Origin: Chloroflexota bacterium
GTDB taxonomy: Bacteria > Chloroflexota > Anaerolineae > Aggregatilineales > Phototrophicaceae
NCBI GenBank assembly: GCA_028873975.1
Contig: JAPPMO010000119.1
Location: 1 to 64,000, forward strand
DNA length: 64,000 nucleotides
Reading direction: 5' to 3'
Shown: positions 43,410 through 51,754 of the stretch, piece by piece
How the letters are laid out: the number at the start of each line of letters is the position of its first letter
How positions within the stretch are numbered: position 1 is the stretch's first letter
Notes under the pieces: model-generated
Told to the model about the DNA's origin: nothing
The model's database searches: none
The model's input: the letters and a program-made list of their open reading frames with translations, nothing else
Made by a program: the position numbers and the translations under genes

Positions 43410-44201
43410 ATGTATCAACCTAGCCTTTCACTTCTTGGGTTAGACGAATCGTCGCATCAACTGATAAACGGAGACACCCTGGACCGTTCGATTCTCGGTG
43501 CAGAAACCGTCGATCTGATCGTCACGTCGCCACCTTACAACGTAGGACTGGAGTATAACGATACAGATGACTCGATACATTATGATGAGTATTTACGTTT
43601 TACAAGGGAATGGTTGGGAAATTGCTACTATTGGTCAAAGTCAAAGGGTCGATTATGTGTCAACGTCTCTTTGGACAAAAACAAACTCGGGAAGGCTCCG
43701 CTTAGCGCAGATGTAACACGCGTAGCAATGGAAGTCGGATGGAAATACCATGCGACCATTGTTTGGAATGAAGGCAATATCTCTCGTCGAACTGCATGGG
43801 GAAGTTGGAAATCTGCCAGCGCTCCGCACGTAATAGCTCCGGTTGAAACCATAATAGTTTTGTACAAAGATGATTGGCGACGGGGAAGTGTTGGTACATC
43901 AACGATTAGAGGAGAAGACTTTAAAGAATGGGTGCTAGGGATTTGGACATTTCCTGGAGAAAGTCGTCGTAAGTTCATGCAACATGTGGCGCCATTTCCA
44001 CGTGAATTGCCTAAGCGCTGCATCCAGTTGTTTTCATTTCTTGAAGATACGGTATTGGACCCTTTCAGCGGGTCTGGTACGACGATGGTCGAAGCAATTG
44101 AGAACGGACGGCGTTCAATCGGTATAGAGATCTCGGCAGAAGACTGCAAACTGAGCCGCGAGAGGATTCTCAACGAATGCGGAATACGTTTGACAAACTA
44201 G
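43410..44201 (+). CDS. Type II DNA methyltransferase (N4-cytosine/N6-adenine, beta class)
   Basis: Site-specific DNA methyltransferase. The catalytic motif IV, TSPPYN (39-44), precedes the AdoMet-binding motif I, DPFSGSGTT (217-225), which is the beta-class order; TSPPY suggests N4-cytosine methylation, without excluding N6-adenine. The 263-residue length is short but complete. AAAGGAA precedes the ATG. It overlaps the downstream endonuclease-like gene by 25 bp. Base use is AT-richer than the surroundings, indicating horizontal acquisition. The recognition site cannot be inferred. Confidence 0.9.
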   Translation: MYQPSLSLLGLDESSHQLINGDTLDRSILGAETVDLIVTSPPYNVGLEYNDTDDSIHYDEYLRFTREWLGNCYYWSKSKGRLCVNVSLDKNKLGKAPLSADVTRVAMEVGWKYHATIVWNEGNISRRTAWGSWKSASAPHVIAPVETIIVLYKDDWRRGSVGTSTIRGEDFKEWVLGIWTFPGESRRKFMQHVAPFPRELPKRCIQLFSFLEDTVLDPFSGSGTTMVEAIENGRRSIGIEISAEDCKLSRERILNECGIRLTN

Positions 44202-44773
44202 GACTGCCGTCCGAATTTGAAGAGACTCTCCACCACATTCCACAAGGTACTAGAGGTTCTGAGTTTGTCTGCAAAGGCTACGACTGCTATTGCAGCGAAT
44301 ATGATACTTCGGCAGCGAGACAACGTGGCAAGAATGGTAGAGTGCTGGAAGGGCTCGTGTTGAAGGCTCTTTATGATTCCGGAATCCATCCAATCTATTA
44401 TCAGGCGAAAGTAGCGAATATCCCGCATGTTATCTACGATATTCTGCTCTATCATTCAAAACGGCCGGTTGTCTTGTCCTGCAAGGTTTCACTTCGCGAG
44501 CGTTGGAAACAGGCAGACCTAGAAGGTTCGGCACTAAAACAAGTATATCGCGGAGCTAGCAGTTACCTAATAACTCTAAGCGCTGGTGAAGGAAATCGAG
44601 TCCAGCAGAGCATATCGGATTCGGAGGTTCTTGGACTTGATGAATGCATTGTAATCAGATCCCAAGGTGATAGATTTGACAATTTGATTCAAGAATTGAA
44701 GTGTAAGCAGTTCGTTGAATCGAGCCCGGTGTTACCCGTTACAGGTAAAATCATTTCAGCCATAGAATCCTGA
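44177..44773 (+). CDS. Putative type II restriction endonuclease
   Basis: Predicted partner of the overlapping methyltransferase. I do not recognise the exact family. It has a PD-(D/E)xK-like core: D88 in HVIYDILL and S101-C-K103 in VVLSCKVSLRERWKQAD, with Ser where Glu/Asp is usual. The KVSLRER stretch resembles that of other type II enzymes. At 198 residues it has the size of a small restriction enzyme, and its AT-rich coding matches the methyltransferase. The call rests on overlap, position and the weak nuclease motif. Confidence 0.7.
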   Translation: MRNTFDKLGLPSEFEETLHHIPQGTRGSEFVCKGYDCYCSEYDTSAARQRGKNGRVLEGLVLKALYDSGIHPIYYQAKVANIPHVIYDILLYHSKRPVVLSCKVSLRERWKQADLEGSALKQVYRGASSYLITLSAGEGNRVQQSISDSEVLGLDECIVIRSQGDRFDNLIQELKCKQFVESSPVLPVTGKIISAIES

Positions 44774-44800
44774 TCTATGGATTTGTTCCATAATGCTCCT

Positions 44801-44894
44801 GCTTATGTAAACCGCGTCGCTCAAGCGACGAGGCGGCTTGCAATTTTGCGTGAGCGGGACATTCCTGTGACCTTTTCGCTGCCGCCGAGCGGCT
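44801..44894. repeat. Dispersed repeat family 2, copy C
   Basis: From cttatgtaaaccgcgtcgct to gccgagcggct, about 94 bp; shares TTTTGCGTGAGCG, CTGTGACC and GCCGAGCGGCT with copy A. It sits between the restriction-modification pair and the LacI promoter, close to the right edge of the island. Confidence 0.6.
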
Positions 44895-44958
44895 ACAGTA
44901 GCGCAGAGCGAAACTCAATTCACATAAAGTAAGTTTACAGCTATCTTCTAATCTGTAT

Positions 44959-44987
44959 TTGACAATTTGCAGAAGCTGTTATACGAT
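44959..44987 (+). promoter_or_regulatory. Promoter of the beta-glucan locus regulator
   Basis: TTGACA (44959-44964) and TACGAT (44982-44987) are 17 bp apart. The operator TGAAACCGGTTTCA starts 3 bp after the -10, so bound regulator would block transcription. Confidence 0.65.
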
Positions 44988-44990
44988 TGT

Positions 44991-45004
44991 TGAAACCGGT
45001 TTCA
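44991..45004. promoter_or_regulatory. LacI-type operator 1 (TGAAACCGGTTTCA)
   Basis: Perfect 14-bp palindrome with the CCGG centre typical of LacI/GalR sites. It lies between the promoter and start codon of the regulator gene, suggesting autoregulation. Confidence 0.8.
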
Positions 45005-45019
45005 ATGAGAGTACAACGC

Positions 45020-46045
45020 ATGAGCAACAAGCTCACCATTCGGCATATCGCGGAATTGGCGAATGTCTCCAAGGCGACCGTCTCTCGCGTGTTGAACGAA
45101 TACCCCCACGTGCGGCCCGAAGTCCGCGAGAAAGTGCAAAAGGTCATCAGCGAAACCGGCTATCAGCCCAACAATATCGCCCGCCTGCTGGCTTCCGATC
45201 GATCCAGCATCATCGGCTTGGTGATCTCCGCCAGCGCGCAGATGGTCTTTAGCGATCCTTATTTCCCGGCGTTGACCGAGGCGATCTCCCGCGGCGCTGC
45301 CGACAACAATTTGATTCTTTCGCTCTTCGTCTCTTACACCGAAAAGCAGGGCAGAGATACGCTCAATGGCATCCTCGCCGCGGGATTGTTCGACGGGCTC
45401 ATCATCACGGCGGATCACAAGGGCGACGCCTTTGTCTCCCAGCTTCAAGAAGCCGACATTCCCTTTGTCTTCATCGGACGGCCCAGCGAAGCGGAAGGCA
45501 TCAATTATGTGGATGCTGACAATGTGAAAGGCGGCTATCTGGCCACGTCGCACCTCACAAGCCTGGGCTACGGGCGGATCGGGACAATCGCCTCGGACCA
45601 GAATACCGCTGGCGACGATCGCCTGGCCGGTTACCGGTCGGCGCTGAAGGAGCGCGGCATCGCCATCGAAGAGGAACTGCTCGCTTTTGGCGATTATTCG
45701 CTGGAGAGCGGCTACGCTGCCATGAAAGAGTTGATTCCGCGCCAGCCGGAAGCGGTATTTGTGGGCTCGGATACGATGGCGCTGGGAGCCTTGCGCGCCC
45801 TGCGCGAAGCTGGTTTGCGCGTTCCGGAAGATATCGCCCTGGTCAGCCATGACGATCTGCCCCCGGCCATACAAGCCGACCCGCCGCTGACAACAGTGCA
45901 GCAGCAGATCGCCACGACCGGCCAAATGGCGGTCGAAAAACTGGCGCAGATCATCATGACCGGCAAAGCCTACCCGGCGCAGCACATTGTCAACCCGGTT
46001 AAGCTGATTGTCCGCGCCAGTTGTGGCGCGGCGCAATTGAATTGA
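45020..46045 (+). CDS. LacI family transcriptional regulator (beta-glucan locus)
   Basis: Repressor with helix-turn-helix LTIRHIAELANVSKATVSRVLNE and hinge, followed by a sugar-binding core; 341 residues is standard. ATG 45020 (MSNKLTIRHIAEL) is favoured; ATG 45005 adds five residues and abuts the operator. Three near-identical CCGG-centred palindromes, one before this gene and two before the importer operon, make it the regulator of the whole locus. The effector is probably a beta-glucan oligosaccharide or glucose. Confidence 0.93.
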   Translation: MSNKLTIRHIAELANVSKATVSRVLNEYPHVRPEVREKVQKVISETGYQPNNIARLLASDRSSIIGLVISASAQMVFSDPYFPALTEAISRGAADNNLILSLFVSYTEKQGRDTLNGILAAGLFDGLIITADHKGDAFVSQLQEADIPFVFIGRPSEAEGINYVDADNVKGGYLATSHLTSLGYGRIGTIASDQNTAGDDRLAGYRSALKERGIAIEEELLAFGDYSLESGYAAMKELIPRQPEAVFVGSDTMALGALRALREAGLRVPEDIALVSHDDLPPAIQADPPLTTVQQQIATTGQMAVEKLAQIIMTGKAYPAQHIVNPVKLIVRASCGAAQLN

Positions 46046-46097
46046 AGATTGCCAGTCGAAAGGGGATAGCATTTGGAAGGTACTTTTTGTCAGTTTT

Positions 46098-46111
46098 TGA
46101 AACCGGTTACA
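46098..46111. promoter_or_regulatory. LacI-type operator 2
   Basis: TGAAACCGGTTACA, one arm mismatched relative to operator 1. It lies 124 bp upstream of the binding-protein start, in the regulator-to-importer gap. Confidence 0.7.
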
Positions 46112-46162
46112 GACGGCGGTCCCGCGAGCGGGCAGCCCGCCGGGATGTCCTTTACCCAAACA

Positions 46163-46176
46163 GGAAACCGGTTTCA
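46163..46176. promoter_or_regulatory. LacI-type operator 3
   Basis: GGAAACCGGTTTCA, 65 bp (centre to centre) downstream of operator 2 and 45 bp before the binding-protein ATG. Two sites about six helical turns apart would allow looping. Confidence 0.75.
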
Positions 46177-46221
46177 CGTTTAATGCTCCCATTCAATTAG
46201 TTGCGTTTTAAGGAGAAAGAC

Positions 46222-47619
46222 ATGCGTAACAAGCAAGCCACCCTGTTCACCCTGTTGAGCCTGTTGCTGGCGCTGGCGGTTGGGGCAGCGCAAGCGCAGG
46301 ACCGCGTCAAGATCCGCTGGTACGTTGGTTTGGGCGCTGGTACGGATGCGCCACTGGTCGCCGCGCAGGAAGAAATCGTGGCCGATTTCAACGCCTCGCA
46401 GGCCGAGATCGAACTGGTGCTGGAGATCGTCGACAATGCGCAAGCCTATGACGTCTTGAGCACACAGATCGCGGCCGGCAACGCGCCGGACATCGTTGGT
46501 CCGATGGGCATCCGCGGCCGCGCCTCCTTCCCGGGCGCCTGGCTGGATCTGACGCCCATGATCGACAGCGCCGGCTACGACCTCAGCGACTTCGACCCGG
46601 CGCTGATCGACTTCTACCGCGTGGAAGGCGAAGGCCAGTTGGGCATCCCCTTCGCGGTATTCCCGTCTTTCCTGATGTACAACGTTGAGCTCTTCGATGA
46701 AGCGGGCATCCCCTACCCGCCCAGCGCTTATGGCGAAGCCTACGTCGATTGGGAGGGGGTCGAGCGCGAATGGAATACTGAGACGCTGCGCGACGTCGCC
46801 ATGATCCTGTCGGTCGATGTCAACGGCAACGACGCCACCATGGACGAATATGACACCGAAAATATCGTTCAGTTCGGCTATGGCAGCCAGTTCACCGATG
46901 TGCGGGGCCGCGACACGCTTTTTGGATCCGCCAACTTCGTCGACATGGACGGCAACGCCGTGATTCCCGATGCCTGGCGCGAAGCGGAACACTGGTATCA
47001 CAATGCCATGTGGAGCGACTATTTCTACCCCAATGGCGTCTATGGCGGCAGCGAAATCATGGGCGGCGGCAGCGCCAACTGGTTTGATACCGGCAATATG
47101 GGCATGATCACCATCCATCTCTGGTACCTGGGCTGGGGCACTGGCAATCTGGACGCCGCCTGGGACTTCGGTCCGGTCCCGTCGCACAATGGCGTCACCA
47201 CTGCCAAGCTGCATGCCGATACCTTCGGCGTGCTGAACAGCAGCGATAATCCCGAAGCAGCTTTCAGCGTCTTGACTTATCTGCTGGGCGAGCGCGCGGC
47301 TGACCTGACCAGCCTCTATGGCGGCATGCCAGCGCGCCTGAGCCTGCAAGACAGCTTCATCGAGCGCACCGTGGCCGCGCAAAGCGAAGCCTACCCCAAT
47401 GTCGATTGGGCAAACTTGAATTGGGATGTTGTCCTGGCTGGTTTGCAGCACCCGGACAACCCGAATCACGAAGAGGGCATGCCCAGCTTCCTGGAAGCCA
47501 GCGCGCGCTATAACGAATACGGCCAACTGGTCGATAACAACGGAGACGAAGACGTGGACGCCGCGCTTGAGGCGCTCCAAGCGGACCTGCAAGCGATCTT
47601 TGACGCCGCGGCCGGCTAG
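46222..47619 (+). CDS. Sugar ABC transporter substrate-binding protein (beta-glucan locus)
   Basis: Secreted receptor, 465 residues. The signal peptide ends AQAQDR (about residue 25) with no lipobox. The mature part starts VKIRWYVGLGAGTDAPL and includes VADFNASQAEIELVLEI. AAGGAG lies 6 nt before ATG 46222, so the upstream in-frame start at 46201 is rejected. It is the first gene of an operon with two permeases, a GH3 and a GH16 enzyme, so beta-1,3-gluco-oligosaccharides are the likely ligand. Confidence 0.9.
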   Translation: MRNKQATLFTLLSLLLALAVGAAQAQDRVKIRWYVGLGAGTDAPLVAAQEEIVADFNASQAEIELVLEIVDNAQAYDVLSTQIAAGNAPDIVGPMGIRGRASFPGAWLDLTPMIDSAGYDLSDFDPALIDFYRVEGEGQLGIPFAVFPSFLMYNVELFDEAGIPYPPSAYGEAYVDWEGVEREWNTETLRDVAMILSVDVNGNDATMDEYDTENIVQFGYGSQFTDVRGRDTLFGSANFVDMDGNAVIPDAWREAEHWYHNAMWSDYFYPNGVYGGSEIMGGGSANWFDTGNMGMITIHLWYLGWGTGNLDAAWDFGPVPSHNGVTTAKLHADTFGVLNSSDNPEAAFSVLTYLLGERAADLTSLYGGMPARLSLQDSFIERTVAAQSEAYPNVDWANLNWDVVLAGLQHPDNPNHEEGMPSFLEASARYNEYGQLVDNNGDEDVDAALEALQADLQAIFDAAAG

Positions 47620-47644
47620 GCAGCGGCAGGCGCATTTTCTCGCT

Positions 47645-47673
47645 CGATAGATGCCGCGGAACGGCATCTATCG
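47645..47673 (+). promoter_or_regulatory. Intercistronic stem-loop after binding-protein gene (beta-glucan locus)
   Basis: CGATAGATGCCG and CGGCATCTATCG form a perfect 12-bp stem with a 5-nt loop in the 92-bp gap before the permease gene. No T-run follows. Similar hairpins occupy the same place in the other three sugar loci. Confidence 0.7.
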
Positions 47674-47711
47674 GGCTTCAACCCGCCCTCCCTGGATTTA
47701 GGCTATGAATT

Positions 47712-48704
47712 ATGGATATGTTTTCTGAGCTCGATTCCGCGCGCGGTTCGCCAAAGCTGACGGACATCCGAGCCGCTTTCCGGCTGACGGGCGCGCAGCG
47801 CGCCGAAGCAAAGTGGGGCTTGCTCTTCATCAGCCCCTGGTTAATTGGCTTTGCTATTTTCTACCTCGCTCCGATGGTCGTCTCCCTGCTTTTTTCTCTC
47901 TACGATTTCACCCTGTCCGCGCCCGATGAAGCGCGCTTTATTGGCTTGCAGAATTGGTCGCGCATGTTATTCGACGACCCCAACACCTGGGAGACGCTTT
48001 TTGTTACCTTCAAATTCGCTCTGATTTCGCTGCCGATCGGCATGGTATCGGCATTCTTGCTGGCTGTCTTGCTCAATTCACAGCATTTGATCGGCAAGAA
48101 TATCTTCCGCACGCTCTTTTACGCGCCGACGATGGTGCCGCTGATCGCCGCGATCTTGATCTGGTCCCGCGTCTTGAACCCGCAGACCGGCTGGCTCAAC
48201 CAGTTGATCCAGGTCACCGGCATCCAGGCGGTGGGCATCAGCGGCCTGCGCTGGCTGGACGACCCCAATCTGATTTATATCGCCTATACCTTCATCGGCC
48301 TTTGGGGTATCGGCAACGCCATTCTGATTAACCTGGCGAGCTTGCAAGGGGTGCCGACCGAGCTCTATGAAGCGGCCTCGATTGACGGCGCCGGCTGGCT
48401 GCGCCAGTTGTGGTCAGTAACAATCCCTATGGTAACGCCGGTCATCTTTTACAACCTGGTACTGAGCGTCGTCGGGCTACTGCAGTTTTTCATCGTGCCT
48501 TGGGTCTTGAACCTCGGCAGTGGCTATCCCGAAGGCACAACCAACTTCTACATGATCTATTTCTACAAACAAGCCTTTACCTTCCAGAACATGGGTTACG
48601 GCGCCACGCTGGCCTGGTTCATGTTCATCATCGGTCTCGCCATCACTATCTTTTTGTTCGCGACGGGCCGCTACTGGGTCTACTATGCCGGGGAGAGCAG
48701 ATAA
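47712..48704 (+). CDS. Sugar ABC transporter permease, MalF type (beta-glucan locus)
   Basis: Membrane subunit with six hydrophobic segments and EAA loop EAASIDGAGWLRQLWSVTIPMV. A polar N-terminus of about 35 residues precedes the first span. At 330 residues it is normal. The partner permease starts 1 nt after its stop. Confidence 0.9.
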   Translation: MDMFSELDSARGSPKLTDIRAAFRLTGAQRAEAKWGLLFISPWLIGFAIFYLAPMVVSLLFSLYDFTLSAPDEARFIGLQNWSRMLFDDPNTWETLFVTFKFALISLPIGMVSAFLLAVLLNSQHLIGKNIFRTLFYAPTMVPLIAAILIWSRVLNPQTGWLNQLIQVTGIQAVGISGLRWLDDPNLIYIAYTFIGLWGIGNAILINLASLQGVPTELYEAASIDGAGWLRQLWSVTIPMVTPVIFYNLVLSVVGLLQFFIVPWVLNLGSGYPEGTTNFYMIYFYKQAFTFQNMGYGATLAWFMFIIGLAITIFLFATGRYWVYYAGESR

Positions 48705-48705
48705 G

Positions 48706-49785
48706 ATGGCTGAGAAGAAGAAAAAGAACGACGCCCTCACAGAATTCGAGATCGCCAGAAGACGCCGCAATCTGCTCTTGCAGGCTGCCATCACCCTCGG
48801 GGCTTTGGTCCTGCTGGGCGTTTATCTGATGCCCCTGCTCTATGGCGTCGTCACGTCTTTGAAGACCAAAGCGCAATCGGCCGATCCCTCGGCGCCGCTG
48901 CTCCCGTCCATCGCCATCACCTTCGATTATGAAGGTAAAAACTACGATGTTTTGCAGGTGCCGACGGAAGCGGGCGTACATGAGTGGGCGCTGGTCAAAA
49001 AAGGCAGACGCGCCAGCCAATTCGTTGATCCGGGCAATCCCGATGCCGGGATAATCGATTGGGAAGGCAATTGGCGCGCGCTGGAGCCGGTCTGGGCGCC
49101 CTCGGTACAGTGGGACAATTACCCGCAAGCCTGGAATACCATCGATTTCGCGCGCCTGCTCTTCAACACGCTGGTATACGCCTTCGTCACCATGTTTGGC
49201 ACGGTCATCGCCTCGTCCTGCACCGCCTATGGCTTCGCGCGCTTCAACTTCCCTTTCAAAAACCTGCTTTTTATGGTTTTGATCGGCACGATCGTCTTGC
49301 CGCCGGCCGTAACCCTGGTGCCGACCTACGCCTTCTTCGTCAATGTGCTGGGCTGGGGCGGCACCTGGCTGCCATTGATCATCCCGCAGATGTTCGGCAA
49401 TGCCTATAACGTCTTCTTGCTGCGGCAGTACTTCCTGACGATCCCCAAAGAAATGGAAGAAGCCGCGCAGATCGACGGCGCCGGGCGCATCCGCACCTTT
49501 GTATCGGTCATCTTGCCGCAGGCGGTGCCCGCCCTCACGGCCGTCTCGCTCTTCCATTTCTTTTTCGCCTGGAACGATTTCTTCGGACCGCTGATCTACC
49601 TGGCGGGCAATCGCGGCGCCAATCCGATCACGGTTGGCTTGACGGAGTTCAACGGCCTCTACAGTTCAGAAACGCAGCTGATCCTGGCGGCGGCGATCAT
49701 CTCGATGATCCTGCCACTGGCGATTTTCTTCCTGGCGCAGCGCGTTTTCATCCAGGGCATCGTCATCACGGGCGTCGACAAATAG
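48706..49785 (+). CDS. Sugar ABC transporter permease, MalG type, with enlarged extracytoplasmic loop
   Basis: Second permease, 359 residues against the usual 270-300. The extra length is a soluble insert of about 90 residues between the first and second membrane spans, rich in charged and Trp residues (around positions 55-140). The EAA loop EEAAQIDGAGRIRTFVSVILPQA and the terminal GIVITGVDK are as expected. ATG 48706 directly follows the MalF stop. The loop could contact the binding protein. Confidence 0.88.
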   Translation: MAEKKKKNDALTEFEIARRRRNLLLQAAITLGALVLLGVYLMPLLYGVVTSLKTKAQSADPSAPLLPSIAITFDYEGKNYDVLQVPTEAGVHEWALVKKGRRASQFVDPGNPDAGIIDWEGNWRALEPVWAPSVQWDNYPQAWNTIDFARLLFNTLVYAFVTMFGTVIASSCTAYGFARFNFPFKNLLFMVLIGTIVLPPAVTLVPTYAFFVNVLGWGGTWLPLIIPQMFGNAYNVFLLRQYFLTIPKEMEEAAQIDGAGRIRTFVSVILPQAVPALTAVSLFHFFFAWNDFFGPLIYLAGNRGANPITVGLTEFNGLYSSETQLILAAAIISMILPLAIFFLAQRVFIQGIVITGVDK

Positions 49786-49852
49786 CAAAGAACTCTGCCC
49801 GTGCCGCGCGCCCGCCAACATTGCCCGCGACGCGCAAACCCGAAGGAGCGAC

Positions 49853-51715
49853 ATGACAGCAAGAGCGGAAAGCAACCGACAACGAGGACTGCCGGACGCG
49901 GAAGTCGCGCGCAAGGTTGACTATCTGCTATCGCGGATGACCCTGGAAGAAAAGCTGGGTCAGATGACGATGGTGGAAAACAACAGCATCACGCCGGCGC
50001 AAGTCGCTGAATTCTATATCGGCTCGGTCTTGAGCGGCGGCGGAGGCAACCCGACGCCGAATACGCCGGCGAACTGGCGCGCCATGGTCTGCGCTTTCCA
50101 AAAAGCCGCGTTGGAAACCCGGCTGGCGATTCCGCTCCTCTATGGCGTGGATGCCGTGCACGGGCATAACAACGTCAAGGGCGCGGTGATTTTCCCGCAC
50201 AATATCGGCTTGGGCGCCAGCCGCGACCCCGACCTGGTTGAACGTATCGGACAGGTGACAGCGCGGGAATTGCTCGCCACCTCGGTGCATTGGACCTTCG
50301 CCCCGTCGGTATCCGTCCCGCAGGACCTGCGCTGGGGACGGACCTACGAAGGCTATAGCGAAGACAGCCAACTGGTGGCGGAACTGGGTGCGGCGCTGAC
50401 GCGCGGCTTGGGCAATTGCCGCGCCGACGGCTCTATCCAGGTCTTGGCTTGCGCCAAGCACTATGTCGCTGACGGCGCCGCCCAATGGCGGGAAAGTCCC
50501 ATAGCCGAAGACGCGCCCCAGCAAGGCAGCACCGCGCCGCCACAAGACAGCGCCGCCCCGCAAGCCGTCGAGCTGGCGCCGGGGCAGTGGCAGATTGACC
50601 AGGGCGACGCCCCCATTGACGAAGCGAGCCTGCGCACGACCCACTTGCCGCCCTACCAAGCAGCTATCGCCGCCGGCGCGCGGACTGTGATGGCCTCTTA
50701 CAGCAGTTGGGGCGGAGAGAAACTGCATGCGCACCGCTATTTGCTGCGCGACTTGCTCAAAGGCGAGCTGGGCTTCCAGGGCTTTGTCGTTACGGACTGG
50801 ATGGCGATCAATCAACTCGACCCCGATTATCAACAGTGCGTCGTCCAGGCGGTGCAGGCTGGCATCGACATGGTCATGGTCCCCTACGATTTTCGCCGCT
50901 TCATCGCCGCTTTGAAAAAGGCAGTGGAGGGGGGCGACGTAGCGTTGAAGCGCATTGACGACGCGGTAAGACGAATCCTGCGCGTCAAGCTGGACCTCGG
51001 CTTGTTCGAGCAGCCCTTCGGCGACAAGCCCCTCCTGGAAAGCCTGGGATGCGCCGCGCATCGTCAAGTAGCGCGCGAGGCTCTGCGCAAATCGCTGGTT
51101 CTGCTGAAGAACGAGCGTCAATCGCTGCCGCTGTCCAGGGACGCGCCGCGTTTGCTTGTCGCCGGTCGCGCCGCCGATGATATCGGCCTGCAATGCGGCG
51201 GTTGGTCAATCACTTGGCAAGGCGAAGCCGGCGCTACCACAAGCGGGACCACAATTCTGGAGGGCCTTCGCGCGGCTGTCGCCGATACTGCGGCAATCGA
51301 CTATTCAGCGGACGGGCAATTCGCGGCAGAGGCCCGCGCCGCGGTCGGGATCGTCGCGCTGCACGAAGAGCCTTACGCCGAAGGCTTTGGCGACCGCGCG
51401 GATCTTTCCCTCGTCCCTGACGAGATTGCCTTGCTGCGGCGCGTCCGCGAACGTTGCGACAAGTTAATTGTCCTGCTAATCGCGGGTCGCCCGCGCATCC
51501 TCACCGAGCAGCTGCCCTGGATAGACGCGCTGGTCGCTGCCTGGCTGCCCGGCAGCGAGGCCCATGGCATTGCCGATGTCCTCTTCGGCGATTATCCCTT
51601 CACTGGCAAACTGCCATTTAGCTGGCCCCGTTCGATGGATCAGATCCCGCTGGCGGCGCTGCAAGCGAGCGCTGAAGAGCCTTTGTGGGAATACGGATAC
51701 GGTTTGACTGATTAA
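49853..51715 (+). CDS. Glycoside hydrolase family 3 beta-glucosidase/exo-glucanase
   Basis: Retaining beta-glucosidase that releases glucose from the non-reducing end of imported beta-glucan fragments. The nucleophile motif FVVTDWMAI is present with Asp315, and the N-terminal KLGQMTMVE plus LLYGVDAVHGHNN are typical of the exo-1,3/1,4-glucanase branch. A C-terminal second domain ends PLWEYGYGLTD. There is no signal peptide, so it acts in the cytoplasm. A Gln/Pro/Ala-rich insert of about 30 residues (around 222-245) interrupts the segment that is usually continuous before WQIDQGD. CGAAGGAGCG precedes the ATG. Confidence 0.92.
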   Translation: MTARAESNRQRGLPDAEVARKVDYLLSRMTLEEKLGQMTMVENNSITPAQVAEFYIGSVLSGGGGNPTPNTPANWRAMVCAFQKAALETRLAIPLLYGVDAVHGHNNVKGAVIFPHNIGLGASRDPDLVERIGQVTARELLATSVHWTFAPSVSVPQDLRWGRTYEGYSEDSQLVAELGAALTRGLGNCRADGSIQVLACAKHYVADGAAQWRESPIAEDAPQQGSTAPPQDSAAPQAVELAPGQWQIDQGDAPIDEASLRTTHLPPYQAAIAAGARTVMASYSSWGGEKLHAHRYLLRDLLKGELGFQGFVVTDWMAINQLDPDYQQCVVQAVQAGIDMVMVPYDFRRFIAALKKAVEGGDVALKRIDDAVRRILRVKLDLGLFEQPFGDKPLLESLGCAAHRQVAREALRKSLVLLKNERQSLPLSRDAPRLLVAGRAADDIGLQCGGWSITWQGEAGATTSGTTILEGLRAAVADTAAIDYSADGQFAAEARAAVGIVALHEEPYAEGFGDRADLSLVPDEIALLRRVRERCDKLIVLLIAGRPRILTEQLPWIDALVAAWLPGSEAHGIADVLFGDYPFTGKLPFSWPRSMDQIPLAALQASAEEPLWEYGYGLTD

Positions 51716-51754
51716 AAATGAAGCCCATATAAGCCAAAAGTTGACGGAGGAAAA

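Noticed and set aside
44801..44894. Integron attC site or transposon end at the edge of the restriction-modification island
   Set aside because: The GTTRRRY core and paired inverse core are absent and no integrase or transposase is nearby; it matches the dispersed repeat family instead.
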